Origin: CAWJAP01 sp963834365
Lineage (GTDB): Bacteria; Acidobacteriota; Vicinamibacteria; Vicinamibacterales; Vicinamibacteraceae
Reading direction: 5' to 3'
DNA: 64,000 nucleotides
Assembly (NCBI GenBank): GCA_963834365.1
Contig: CAWIBS010000030.1
Location: 248,001-312,000, forward strand
In this document: positions 1-10,144 of the stretch, piece after piece
Position numbering within the stretch: the stretch's first letter is position 1
How the letters are laid out: every line of letters begins with the position of its first letter
The notes under the pieces: model-generated
The model's input: the letters and a program-made list of their open reading frames with translations, nothing else
What the model was told of the DNA's origin: nothing
Databases searched by the model: none
Made by a program: the position numbers and the translations under genes

Positions 1-2310
1 GGTGCGCAGAAGCCCACGGACATCTTCATCAATCCGCTCGACTGGTACGCGGAGCAGGGCGTGACCCTGCACGCCGGCATGAAGGTGACGGCGATCGATC
101 GCGCGAACAGGACCGTGCACGGATCCGACGGACGCGTCGAGCCGTACGACACGCTGGTGCTGGCCATGGGCAGCATGCCATTCGTGCCGCCGCTCGAGAA
201 CCTGTACAGCGATGCCGACGAAGGGGCTGGTCCCGCTCGCCGGTGGAAGGACGGCGTGTTCGTGTTCCGCACCCTCGAGGACTGCGAGCGGATACTCGAA
301 CGCGTCCATGACGCGACGCGGGCGGTGGTCATTGGCGGCGGTCTGCTCGGCCTCGAAGCCGCGCGTGGACTCGTCGCTCACGGCGTCCCGGTGGACGTCG
401 TCCATCTCATGGGCCACCTGATGGAGGTCCAGCTCGATCAGGCTGCCGGCTTCATGCTGCAGCGATCGATGGAAAAGCTCGGCGTGCGCGTACGGCTCGA
501 GCACCAGACGACAGGGCTCTGCGGGAACGGTCACGTCACCGGCCTCGCCTTCCGCGATGGCGCAACGCTCGATTGCGACATTGTCGTCATTGCCGCCGGC
601 ATCCGGCCGAACGTCGCCCTCGCGCGGGAAGCCGGCCTCACCGTGCGACGAGGCATCGTCGTCGGCGACGATCTGCGGACTCCGGACGACCCGGCGATCT
701 GCGCCGTCGGCGAGTGCGCGGAGCACCGGGGTCTCGTCTATGGGCTGGTGGCGCCGCTCTGGGAGCAGACGGCAGCCCTCGCGGATCGGCTGACGGGACG
801 AAGGCCCGAAGCGGTCTATGAAGGCTCGCGGGTCTCGACCAAGCTCAAGGTGATGGGCGTCGATCTCGCCGTGATGGGAGATCGGGACGCGCGATCGCCG
901 GACGATGAAGTGGTCACCTGGTCGGAGCCGTCGCGCGGGATCTATCACAAGCTGGTCGTGCGGGAAGGTCGTCTGGCCGGCGCCATCCTCCTCGGCGACA
1001 GCACGGCGGCGCCGACGCTGCAGCGGCTGCTCGATCGTGGCGACGAGCTCCCCGAATCACGGGCGAGCGTGCTCTTCCCGCTGGCCGGCGACGGGGCGCC
1101 CTCGGTGGCGGACCTGCCCGAGTCCACACAGATTTGCAACTGTAACGGCGTCACGAAGGGGGTGTTGTGCGAGGCGGTGCGGGCCGGACGCCGGACGCTC
1201 AAGTCCTTGTGCGACGCGACGCGGGCGGGCACGGGCTGCGGATCGTGCAAGCCGCAGGTGCGGGCGATTCTCGAGGCCGAGGCCGGCGACGGGGTCGAGG
1301 ACGATCCGGCGGCACACTACTACGTGCCCGGCGTACCGCTTGCGAAGGCCGCGCTGGTGTCGGCCATAAGAGCGCAGGGCCTGCGCAGCGTCTCCGAGGT
1401 GCTCGCCGTGCTCGGCGACGGGCGCGACGACCCGTCGAGCAAGCCGGGGCTCGCCTCGCTGCTGCGCACAATCTGGGGCGCCGGCTGGGTGGACGAGCGC
1501 GATGCCCGGTTCATCAACGATCGAGTCCACGCCAACATCCAGAAGGACCGGACCTTCAGCGTCGTCCCGCGCATCTATGGCGGCGTGACGTCGGCCGACG
1601 AGCTGCGACGAATTGCGGACGTCGCCGACAAGTACGCCGTGCCGATGGTCAAGATCACCGGCGGCCAGCGGATCGACCTTCTGGGCATCACGCGCGAGCA
1701 GCTGCCGCAGGTGTGGCGCGATCTGGGCATGCCGTCCGGACACGCATACACGAAGTCCTTCCGGACCTGCAAGACGTGCGTGGGCAGCGAGTTCTGCCGC
1801 TTCGGCGTCGGCGATTCGACGACGCTGGGCATCGCGATCGAGCGCCGGTACCAGGGACTCGAGTCGCCGCACAAGATGAAGCTCGCGGTTGCGGGCTGCC
1901 CGCGCAACTGTTCGGAGGCGACGACCAAGGACGTGGGCGTGGTGGCGATCGAGGGCGGCCGCTGGGAGATCTACGTCGGCGGCGCCGCCGGCTCCCGGGT
2001 GCGCAAGGGCGATGTGCTCGCGGTCGTGGACAGCCACGAGGAGGTGCTCCGGATCTCCGGGCGCTTCATGCAGTACTACCGCGAGCATGCCAAGTACCTC
2101 GAGCGCACGTACGACTTCGTCGAACGGGTCGGCATCGATTACCTCAGGCAGTTGCTCATCGACGACAGCGAAGGCATCACCGCCGCGCTCGACGCCTCGA
2201 TGCAGGAGGCGGTGGACGCCTATGTCGATCCCTGGGTGGAGGCGTCGGCGCCCGTGCACCCCGCGCAGTTCACCACGACGCTGCCCTCGGCCGAGATGGA
2301 GGGACGGTAA
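1..2310 (+). CDS. nirB: Nitrite reductase [NAD(P)H] large subunit, 5'-truncated by window edge
   Basis: Cytoplasmic assimilatory nitrite reductase that reduces nitrite to ammonium with NAD(P)H, working with NirD. The frame is open from base 1, so the start lies outside the window. About 769 residues are present, against roughly 800-850 for the family. In order they show an FAD/NAD-binding pyridine nucleotide-disulfide reductase domain (GGGLLG near 107), a BFD-like [2Fe-2S] domain (C379, C381, C413, C416), a ferredoxin-like half domain, and the siroheme/[4Fe-4S] domain with C593, C599, C633 and C637 (motifs CVGSEFC and CPRNC). All expected metal ligands are visible. The TAA stop shares its last A with the nirD start codon, which implies translational coupling. 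Family assignment is secure. Confidence 0.96.
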   Translation, partial: GAQKPTDIFINPLDWYAEQGVTLHAGMKVTAIDRANRTVHGSDGRVEPYDTLVLAMGSMPFVPPLENLYSDADEGAGPARRWKDGVFVFRTLEDCERILERVHDATRAVVIGGGLLGLEAARGLVAHGVPVDVVHLMGHLMEVQLDQAAGFMLQRSMEKLGVRVRLEHQTTGLCGNGHVTGLAFRDGATLDCDIVVIAAGIRPNVALAREAGLTVRRGIVVGDDLRTPDDPAICAVGECAEHRGLVYGLVAPLWEQTAALADRLTGRRPEAVYEGSRVSTKLKVMGVDLAVMGDRDARSPDDEVVTWSEPSRGIYHKLVVREGRLAGAILLGDSTAAPTLQRLLDRGDELPESRASVLFPLAGDGAPSVADLPESTQICNCNGVTKGVLCEAVRAGRRTLKSLCDATRAGTGCGSCKPQVRAILEAEAGDGVEDDPAAHYYVPGVPLAKAALVSAIRAQGLRSVSEVLAVLGDGRDDPSSKPGLASLLRTIWGAGWVDERDARFINDRVHANIQKDRTFSVVPRIYGGVTSADELRRIADVADKYAVPMVKITGGQRIDLLGITREQLPQVWRDLGMPSGHAYTKSFRTCKTCVGSEFCRFGVGDSTTLGIAIERRYQGLESPHKMKLAVAGCPRNCSEATTKDVGVVAIEGGRWEIYVGGAAGSRVRKGDVLAVVDSHEEVLRISGRFMQYYREHAKYLERTYDFVERVGIDYLRQLLIDDSEGITAALDASMQEAVDAYVDPWVEASAPVHPAQFTTTLPSAEMEGR

Positions 2311-2657
2311 TGAGTGCGGCGAGCGCGGCGAGCGGCACGGCCATCCGGCTGTTCAATCTCGGGCTGGTCTCGGGGATTCCCGAAGGCGAAGGGCGCACCT
2401 TCCAGGCCGGCGGCCATGACATCGCGGTGTTCCGCGGCCGCGGCGGTGCGATTCATGCGACGTCGGCGTGGTGTCCTCACCAGGGCGGGCCGCTCGCCGA
2501 CGGCCTCATCGGCAGGGATCAGGTGATCTGCCCGATGCACGGCCTCCGGTTCGACCTGCGCTCGGGTCTTCCGCAGGGACATCAGTGCGAGCGATTGCAG
2601 GTCTACCCGGTGACCGTCACCGCGCGCGGCGAGATCGTGGTGACCGTGCATGTCTGA
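2310..2657 (+). CDS. nirD: Nitrite reductase small subunit, Rieske [2Fe-2S]
   Basis: This 115-residue partner of NirB carries a Rieske-type fold. It contains CPH (C55, H57) and CPMH (C74, H77), the two Cys-His pairs of a true Rieske cluster. Many enterobacterial NirD proteins have lost these ligands, so this one probably binds a cluster. The ATG start overlaps the nirB stop by one base, and the end overlaps hemD by 8 bases, placing it firmly in the nitrite operon. Confidence 0.93.
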   Translation: MSAASAASGTAIRLFNLGLVSGIPEGEGRTFQAGGHDIAVFRGRGGAIHATSAWCPHQGGPLADGLIGRDQVICPMHGLRFDLRSGLPQGHQCERLQVYPVTVTARGEIVVTVHV

Positions 2658-3495
2658 GCAGCCGCTCGTCCAGCGCTCCCCGCCACCGCTGGCGGGCCGC
2701 CGGGTCGGGATCCTCGAAGCGCGGATGGGTGACGTGCTCGCCCGGCTCCTCGAGCGCGAAGGCGCGACGATCGTCGCGGCGCCGGCCCTTGCCGAGCAGC
2801 CTGCGGTCGAGCCGCCAGCCATCGCGGCGTTCGTCGATCGGCTGGCGTCGGGCGCCTACGCCGCGGTGATCTTCCAGACCGGCGCCGGGGCGACGCGGCT
2901 GCTCGACGCGATCGATCGCCTGGGCCGCGCCGACGTCGCCCTCGAGGGATTTCGACGGACCCGCGTGGTCAGCCGCGGCCCCAAGCCTGCTGCGGTCCTG
3001 CGTGCGCGGGGCATCGGCGTGGACGTGAACGTTCGCGCGCCGTGGACCACGGCCGAGTGCCGCGACGCCGTCACCGCCCTGCCGATCGCGGGGGGACGCG
3101 TGGCGCTCCTCCACTACGGCGAGGCGAACCCGCCGCTCGCCGACGCGATACGCGCCGCCGGCGCCGAGCTCGACGAGCTGATGCTCTACCAGTGGGCGCT
3201 GCCGGACGATCTCGGTCCGCTGTCGGCGCTGGTGGACGAGGTCTGTGCCACGCGACTCGACGCGGTGGTATTCACGACGCAGATCCAGGTCCGGCACCTG
3301 ATGGAGATCGCCGGACGAGAAGGACGCGACGCCGCGCTGCGCGCGTCGCTCTCGGCCGGGACCGCGACCGCGGCCATCGGGCCGACGTGCGCGGCGGCGC
3401 TGGTCGCGGCCGGCGTGCGGCCGGCGATCGTGCCCGACCGGCCGAAGATGGGCGCACTGGTGGCCGCCGTCTCCGAGTGGTTTGCAGGCGCATGA
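2650..3495 (+). CDS. hemD: Uroporphyrinogen-III synthase
   Basis: A 281-residue HemD-family protein that cyclises hydroxymethylbilane to uroporphyrinogen III, the branch point for haem and siroheme. It shows the two-domain alternating pattern of the family, with recognisable stretches such as VIFQTGAGATRLLD and a C-terminal TATAAIGPTCAAAL segment. It overlaps nirD by 8 bases and the transporter start by 4, so it sits inside the nitrite operon, which makes sense because NirB needs siroheme. Low primary conservation of HemD makes the call slightly less certain than its neighbours. Confidence 0.88.
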   Translation: MSEQPLVQRSPPPLAGRRVGILEARMGDVLARLLEREGATIVAAPALAEQPAVEPPAIAAFVDRLASGAYAAVIFQTGAGATRLLDAIDRLGRADVALEGFRRTRVVSRGPKPAAVLRARGIGVDVNVRAPWTTAECRDAVTALPIAGGRVALLHYGEANPPLADAIRAAGAELDELMLYQWALPDDLGPLSALVDEVCATRLDAVVFTTQIQVRHLMEIAGREGRDAALRASLSAGTATAAIGPTCAAALVAAGVRPAIVPDRPKMGALVAAVSEWFAGA

Positions 3496-4709
3496 TGGGA
3501 GGCCATACGAGCAGACAGCAGGGCCACTGGCCGACGCTCTTCGCCAGCTTTCTGCATTTCGACGTCAGCTTCATGCTCTGGGTGCTGCTCGGGGCGCTCG
3601 GCGTCTTCGTGAGCGAGGCTGCCGGTCTGAACCCGGCCCAGAAGGGGCTCGTCGTCGCCATCCCGATCCTGAGCGGATCGCTGCTCCGGGTGCCGCTCGG
3701 GCTCGCCGCCGACCGCTTCGGCGGCAAGCGGGTGGGCACGATCATGCTGGCGGCACTCTACGTGCCGCTGCTCGCGGGCTCGATGGCGGCCCCGACGCTG
3801 AGCGCGCTCGTCGGCGTCGGGCTGCTGCTTGGAGTGGCAGGCGCCTCGTTTGCCGTGGCGCTCCCACTCGCGAGCCGCTGGTATCCGCCCGAGAAGCAGG
3901 GACTCGCGATGGGTATCGCCGCTGCCGGCAACAGCGGGACGGTCGTCACCAATCTCGTCGCCCCACGCCTGGCGGCGATCCACGGCTGGCAGCACGTGAT
4001 GCTGCTGGCCATGCTGCCGCTGACCGTGGCGCTCATCGGTTTTCTGGTGATGGCACGCGATGCACCGGGCACCGGTCGGCCACGTCCGCCAGGCATGTGG
4101 CGGCGCATGCTCGCGACGCCGGATCTCTGGTGGTTCTGCGCCCTGTACGCGGTGACGTTCGGCGGATACGTCGGGCTGTCGAGCTTCCTGCCGATTCTGC
4201 TGCGCGATCAATATGCGTTGTCTCCGGTCGTGGCCGGCACCTTCACGGCCGTTCTGGCGTGCGCCGGGAGCCTCGCCCGTCCGGCTGGCGGACATCTGGC
4301 CGATCGCTGGGGTGGAGCCCGACTGCTCTCCATCCTGATCATGGGGGTCGCGACGGTCTACGCCGCCGGTGCAACCTTGCCGGGGCTCCGGGGCATGACG
4401 GTTGCGCTGGGGCTTGGCATGCTGTGCCTCGGTCTCGGCAACGGGGCCGTGTTCCAGATGGTGCCGCAGCGCTTTCGCGAGGAGATCGGGATGGCCACCG
4501 GCGTCATCGGCGCCGTCGGCGGTATCGGCGGCTTCGTCGTGCCCATCGTCCTCGGTCAGGCGAGATCGGCGTTTGGATCCTTCGCACCGGGCTTTCTGTT
4601 CCTCACCCTGCTCGCGGCATCTGCCGGTGTCGTCCTGAGCCTGCTCGTCATCAGTTGCGACGGCTGGCGGGCCTCCTGGAGACTCACCGACCAGACGTCG
4701 AGCGTGTAG
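3492..4709 (+). CDS. narK: Nitrate/nitrite MFS transporter, NarK/NasA family
   Basis: A 405-residue inner-membrane major facilitator, about 12 hydrophobic segments, likely moving nitrate in or nitrite in or out. MFS motif A (GLAADRFGGKRVG, 70-82) is present. The nitrate-signature region AAAGNSGTVV lies in the first half and a second glycine-rich signature GAVGGIGGFVVP in the C-terminal half, as in NarK proteins. Two in-frame ATGs (3492, 3495) overlap the hemD stop, and I chose the first. It is the last gene of the nirB-nirD-hemD unit. No nitrate reductase gene is visible in the window. The gene symbol is by family resemblance. Confidence 0.9.
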   Translation: MMGGHTSRQQGHWPTLFASFLHFDVSFMLWVLLGALGVFVSEAAGLNPAQKGLVVAIPILSGSLLRVPLGLAADRFGGKRVGTIMLAALYVPLLAGSMAAPTLSALVGVGLLLGVAGASFAVALPLASRWYPPEKQGLAMGIAAAGNSGTVVTNLVAPRLAAIHGWQHVMLLAMLPLTVALIGFLVMARDAPGTGRPRPPGMWRRMLATPDLWWFCALYAVTFGGYVGLSSFLPILLRDQYALSPVVAGTFTAVLACAGSLARPAGGHLADRWGGARLLSILIMGVATVYAAGATLPGLRGMTVALGLGMLCLGLGNGAVFQMVPQRFREEIGMATGVIGAVGGIGGFVVPIVLGQARSAFGSFAPGFLFLTLLAASAGVVLSLLVISCDGWRASWRLTDQTSSV

Positions 4710-4851
4710 TCCCTCCCTCGCTTCCTCAGGTCTCCCCACGGCCGACGATACGTAGTGATGGATCGGATCCATTCGCACGGCACTCGTGTGTACCGATCGT
4801 TGGATCGCACTCACCTGAGCTGCGAGCCTGGTTCGATTGGCCAGAAAGCGA

Positions 4852-4881
4852 TTGCGTCCGTAATCGCGCGGGGAGTATAAA
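4852..4881 (+). promoter_or_regulatory. Candidate promoter for the first TonB receptor
   Basis: TTGCGT (4852-4857) and TATAAA (4876-4881) are 18 bases apart in a 286-base gap with no gene, about 115 bases ahead of the receptor start at 4996. A GGAGG ribosome-binding site lies at 4986-4990. Assignment rests on consensus match only. Confidence 0.5.
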
Positions 4882-4995
4882 TCCGGCACTCCTACACGCT
4901 CACGCAGCACGCTGGCGGTGTTCGTACGCAATCACCGAACCGTGCGGTGCCTTGTGGTGGTTGTACGCAGCCACGATTGCAACTTGGAGGGTGCC

Positions 4996-7900
4996 ATGAC
5001 ATGTCTCACTGCCATCGGACGCCTGTTGCTCTGCGTCATCGCGCTGGCGAGCACGGCGCCGGCGTTTGCGCAAGAGTTCCGCGCCACGGTCACTGGACGC
5101 GTCTCGGATCCGGCAGGTCTGGCCATGCCGGGCGTCACGGTCACAGCGGTCAACACGCAGACCAACGAGGTCGCGACCACCGATCACCAGCGCCGAAGGC
5201 GTGTACTCGCTGCCGTTTCTGAAGCCCGGCGTCTACAAGGTGAACGCCGAGCTCGAGGGCTTCCGCAAGTACGAGCAGGAAAAGGTGCAGCTCGAGGTCG
5301 GCCAGGCGCGGACGATCAACATCGCGCTGCAGGTCGGCAGCGCTCACCGAGGTGGTCACCGTCGTCAGCGAAGCGGTCGAAGCCTCGAAGGCCGATCGCG
5401 GCATGGTCATCGACAACCCGCGCGTCACGGAGCTGCCGCTGAACGCGCGCAATCCGTTCATGCTGTCGTACCTCTCGCCGGGCATCACCTACAACGGTCC
5501 GGCGATCTACCAGCGCCCGTTCGACAACGGCGCGATCGCCGACTGGTCGATCAACGGCGGCCAGAACCGCAACAACGAGTTCCTGCTCGACGGCGCGCCG
5601 AACAACTCGATCCAGGGCGGCAACAACATCGCCTACGTGCCGCCGGTCGACTCGGTGCAGGAGTTCAAGATCGTCACCAACAGCTACGACGCGCAGTACG
5701 GCCGCACCGCGGGCGGCGTCATCAACGTCTCGCTCAAGTCGGGCACGAACACCTTCCACGGCACGGTCTACGAGTTCGCGCGCCGCAAGGCGTTCGACTC
5801 GAACGAGTACCTGTTCAAGCTGCAACAACCGCGAGAAGCCCGATCACAAGCTCGATCAGTACGGCTTCCAGATCGACGGCCCGGTGCGCATTCCCGGCCT
5901 GTACGACGGCCGGAACAAGACGTTCTTCATGTTCAACTACGAGGGCTACAAGGAGGCGACGCCGAATCCGGCGACCTACACGGTGCCCGACGAGGCGCAG
6001 CTGCGCGGCGACTTCAGCAACCTGCGCGACGCGCAGGGCCGGCTGATCACGATCTACGACCCGGCGACCGGGCGGCTCGAGAACGGCCAGTGGGTGCGCG
6101 ATCCGTTCCCCGGCAACGTCATCCCGCCGGACCGCATCAACCCGATGGCGCGGCAGTTCACGCAGTATTTCCTGCGGCCGAACACGACGCCGGCCGCCGG
6201 CACCGATCCGTGGCGCAACAACTTCCTCTTCGCGCCGAACCTCGCGTTCGACACGTTCCACAACATCGCGACCAAGGTCGATCAGAACCTCAGCGACAAG
6301 ACGCAGGATGTTCTTCCGCTACGCCTACAACAAGCGGACCGAGGAGCGCTACACCAACGGCATCACGAGCGGGCCCGCGCAGGACGGCCAGCTGCCGCTC
6401 GAGCGCATCAACCACACCGGCGTCGCCGACTGGGTGCGCACGATGGGCTCCTCGCTCGTCTTCAACATCCGCGCCGGCCTGAATCAGTACCTCGAGCTGG
6501 CGCGCTCGGATCCGGGCCTCGCGTTCAACCCGGCCGAGCTCGGGTTTCCCGCGTCGCTGGTCAACCAGCTGCCGAACCAGGTGTTCCCGCGCATCAACGT
6601 CACCGACTACCAGCGCGCTCGGCCGCAACGGCCGCAACAGCGAGACGACGACGGGCTTCAGCCTGCAGCCGAACTTCTCGTGGACCAAGGGCACGCACAA
6701 CCTGCGCGGCGGCCTCGACATGCGGCTGACCTGGTACACGCGCGAGATCAACGGCAACCTGTTCGTCATGAGCTTCGACCGCCGCTTCACGCAGCGCGCG
6801 TTCAACTCCGGGCGACGCGCTCGAGCGGCAACTCGATCGCGTCGTTCCTGCTCGGCGCGGCCAACAGCGGCGCGATCGACAACAACTTCTACCCGACGTT
6901 CCGCTGGAACTACTACGCGCCCTGGGTCCAGGACGACTGGAAGCTGACCGATCGGCTGACGCTGAACCTCGGACTCCGCTGGGACCTCAACTCGCCGGTC
7001 TTCGAGGAGCAGGATCGGCTGAACTACGGCTTCGACACACAGACGATCAACCCGGTCGTCGGCCGCATCAACCAGGGAGCGCTGCTCCCGGGCTCGTCGG
7101 TGCGCGGCGGCCTCGAGTTCGTGGACGTCGACGGCAACGCGAAGTACCCGTACCAGTTCGACAGGAACAACATCCAGCCGCGCGTCGGCTTCGCCTACAT
7201 GCTGAACGACCGCACGATCCTGCGCGGCGGCTACGGCCTCTACTACCTGAACGTCGTCGGCATCTCCGCCTCGAACGGCTTCGGCATCCAGACGCCGCTC
7301 ATCACGTCGCTCGACGGCGACCGCACGTCGACGCTGCCGCTTGAACAACCCGTTCTCGCAGGGCATCGCCGCAGGCGCCGGGCTCGGCGCTCGGCCTCGA
7401 GACGTTCCTCGGCCGCGACCTCAGCTTCTCGAACCTCGACTTCGTGAACCCGTACGTGCACCAGTTCTCGTTCGGCGTCCAGCGCGCGCTGCCGTGGCGG
7501 ACGTCGCGTCGAGCTGACCTACGTCGGCAGCCGGACGCGCAGGAGCAGAACTCGTGGGCCGGCTTCAACGACGGCGCCCGTCGAGCTCCGCAATCAGTGC
7601 GACGTGACGAAGGGCGGACGGCCGGCGTTCTGCAACGAGCTGCTGACCGAATCCGTTCTACCAGGTGCCGGGTTCGAGGGCACGAGCGCGCTTCACGAGC
7701 CCGACGCTGTCGCGCTTCGAGCTGTCCCGGCCGTTCCCGCAGTTCACCGGGATCACGAGTTCGACCGCAACGACGGGCAGATCTGGTACAACTCGGCGCA
7801 GGTGATGGTCAACAAGCGCATGTCGGACGGCATCTCGCTCGACGGGCACCTACACGCTGGCGAAGATGATCGAGGAGAACGGCGGCGGCAACGAGACGGC

Positions 7901-8580
7901 GTCACCGGCGCGACAGATCGTCTTCACGGAGGCGGACGCATCGTCCAGCGCTCGCCGTATGCAGCGATCGCCGGCACGCGTCACGATCTCCGGCGTGTAT
8001 CACCTGCCGTTCGGCCGCGACCGGAAGTACATGCGCGGACGCGAACCCGGTCGTCGACGCGCTGGCCGGCGGCTGGGAAGTCGCCGGGATGTGGCTGTTC
8101 AACACCGGCCGGCCGTGGGATCTGCCGGGCAACGTGTTCTACGTGAAGGACGCGACGATTCGCGACATCGACTACAGCGATCCGAATAGCATCCGCGGCG
8201 TGGCGCCGTGCGTGGCGCAGATGAGCGACGCCGGCGTCGTGACGATGCAGGGCTTCTCGGTCGCGCGGGCTGCACGGAGCCGAACTTCATCATCCGGCCC
8301 AACTTCACCGGCCGCGACGACGGCGTTCCGCGACGACCAGATCCGGCGGCCGCCGTTCTATCAGTTCGACATCAACTTCGCGAAGACCTGCCGCTTCACG
8401 ACACGCTGCGCGCTGCAGATCCGGTTCGAGCTGTACAACGTGCTGAACCAGGTGGTCTACGACGAGCGGCACTACGAGAACAACGCGGCCAACGCCGCGT
8501 TCGGCACGATCGACCGGCGCGCGGTTCGCCAGTCGAACTTCCCGCGCTACGGACAGCTCGGACTGAAGCTGCTGTTCTGA
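4996..8580 (+). CDS. Oar-like TonB-dependent outer-membrane receptor, frame-broken
   Basis: A roughly 1190-residue outer-membrane receptor of the acidobacterial Oar/CarboxypepD-regulatory type; the ligand is unknown. It starts at ATG 4996 after GGAGG and has a clear signal peptide ending AFAQ. An N-terminal carboxypeptidase-regulatory-like domain follows (GRVSDPAGLAMPGVTV, then SAEGVYSLPFLKPG), then a plug with NGGQNRNNEFLLDG and QYGRTAGGVINVSLKSGTN, and a long beta-barrel ending GLKLLF, the terminal Phe typical of barrel proteins. The reading frame changes at least 14 times (for example near 5187, 5344, 5824, 6307, 6617, 6810, 6823, 7343, 7389, 7507), mostly by one extra base. Conserved receptor sequence resumes in the next frame each time. 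I saw no internal stops beyond those created by the shifts, so sequence error is more likely than a pseudogene. Confidence 0.85.
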
Positions 8581-8593
8581 TCCGGATGTTGCC

Positions 8594-8644
8594 AGTAGCG
8601 TCCGGCTTCAGCCGGACCGGGTCCGCCTGAAGGCGGACACTACG
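8594..8644. repeat. Paired CTGAAG-centred palindromes
   Basis: Two perfect 18-base palindromes, GTCCGGCTTCAGCCGGAC (8600-8617) and GTCCGCCTGAAGGCGGAC (8621-8638), sit in opposite orientation between short inverted flanks (GTAG at the left, CTAC at the right). This is the clearest doublet of a family dispersed through the gaps of this window. Confidence 0.85.
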
Positions 8645-8743
8645 AAGATCACACAGTGTCGATGAGCAGGCGGCCGAGGCGCACACGCTTCTCGGCCTCC
8701 TGCAGCTTCAGCACTCCCCGCGCAACCGGGGCACAATGAGGCC

Positions 8744-10144
8744 GTGGGCAGGCACCTCTCCGCACTCGCCGCCGCCTGCGCACTGTGTGCCATGTCGGGC
8801 ACGCGAGCCGCATCCACGCAGGAGCGCTTCGAGACCCGGCGCATCGCCTGGCAGGACATCGCCCAGCTCCGCTCCCGCCTCGAACCCCACGGCATCACGG
8901 AAGCCGGGTTTGCCTCGCACATCGAGCGAATCCGTCGCGACAACGATCGTCGCGTGCGCGAAGGCGATCTCGGATCACCTGGTCTTCTATCTGCTCCAGT
9001 CAACGCGGTTCACCGGACAGCCGGCGATTGAGCCGGCGTTGAGCGCGAAGGCCCTCGTCGAAGGCCTCGACTTCAGCGAGCGCGGCGCCTTCCTGCGGAC
9101 CGGCACGACACGTCGCTCTCACGTCCCGCCGGCGGTGCAGGCTCGCGCGGCCGCGCTCGTCACGGCGCTCGACTCGAGCTCGAGCGATCCTCGCCTCGCG
9201 TACTTCCGCGAGCTGGTAGGGGTCACAGTCCCTGAGAAGCGCGAACGCAAGGCCAGGCTGCTCGACGAGTACCTGAGGGTGATGCGATTCGTGTACCAGA
9301 AGGAATTCGTGGCACAGCCGTCTGCCGGGGGTGCCGAGGCCGTGGCCGCGCTGTACCGAACCCGCGGGTTCAGCACCGACACCGCCGTCGAGGCAGGGTT
9401 TCTCGTGTATCACGGCCTCGGCGTCGTCAAGTCGCTCGATCCCGTGCGCCGCGTGCGGCGCGTGCTGGTCATTGGACCTGGTCTGGACCTGGCACCTCGT
9501 ACTGCCCTGCTCGAAAGTGGCGCCCCCGAGAGCTATCAGCCCTGGGCCGTCATCGACGCGCTGCTCGCGCTCGGTCTGGCCCGCGGCGATGACCTCGACG
9601 TCGTGGCGGCGGACATCAACCCGCGCGTCGTCCAGCATCTCCGGCGCTCGCGGGCCAGCCCGCCAACGCTGACGCTGGTGAGCGAGATCGCCGGCAGCGA
9701 GCAGGTTACGCTGACGGAGTCTTCCGTGACTACTTTGCGCAGCTCGGCCGAGCCATCGGGCGGGTCGCGACGGTTGACGAGATCGAGAACGGACACCTGC
9801 GCAAGTCACTGCAGGTCGGCGCGGAGGCGTCACGCGCCCTGCGCGCCGAGAGGCTCGACATCGTCACCGAGCGCCTGGAGGGGCCCGCCTTCGATCTCAT
9901 CCTTGCGACGAATGTCCTGCCCTACTTCGACGATCCGGCGCTGATCCTGGCGATCGCCAACGGCGCGGCCATGCTCGCGCCGGGCGGGGTCTTCCTGCAC
10001 AACGAGGCGCGCCCGCTCCTTCGCGACGTCTCGGCGGAAGTCGGTCTGCCCTTCGAGCAGTCTCGTCACGTCACGATCGCCAACGTTCGGGGCGCTCCGA
10101 CGCCGCTCTACGACAGCGTGTGGATCCACCGGAAGACCAGATGA
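8744..10144 (+). CDS. Exported SAM-methyltransferase-like protein, two frameshifts
   Basis: A protein of about 465 residues once joined. GTG 8744 opens a convincing signal peptide (LSALAAACALCAMSGTRAA). The frame moves near 8970 (one extra G) and returns near 9722 (one base missing). The central and C-terminal parts carry a class I methyltransferase-like layout: RRVLVIGPGLDL as the nucleotide-binding loop, DVVAADINPRVV as the acidic strand, and a later DLILATNVLPYFDDPALILAIANGAAMLAPGGVFLHNE segment shown here only as a landmark (around 9890-10000). A methyltransferase fold behind a signal peptide is unusual because S-adenosylmethionine is cytoplasmic. The start could be misassigned or the fold repurposed. 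Function is unknown. Confidence 0.7.

Noticed and set aside
1057..4931. Long open frames on the minus strand opposite nirB, hemD and narK (400 and 581 codons)
   Set aside because: They mirror the codon positions of strong plus-strand genes, are rich in Arg, His and Asp, and match no family. High GC makes such shadows common.
4996..8580. Programmed frameshifting or a true pseudogene as explanation for the broken TonB receptor
   Set aside because: Too many shifts, no slippery sequences, and intact conserved protein on both sides of each. The same pattern occurs in housekeeping genes such as serA, serC and treY.
8655..8710. Minus-strand peptide-like end (KLQEAEKRVRLGRLLIDTV then stop) ahead of the methyltransferase-like gene
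   Set aside because: Looks like the end of a gene, but no coding sequence continues upstream on that strand; too short to support a remnant.
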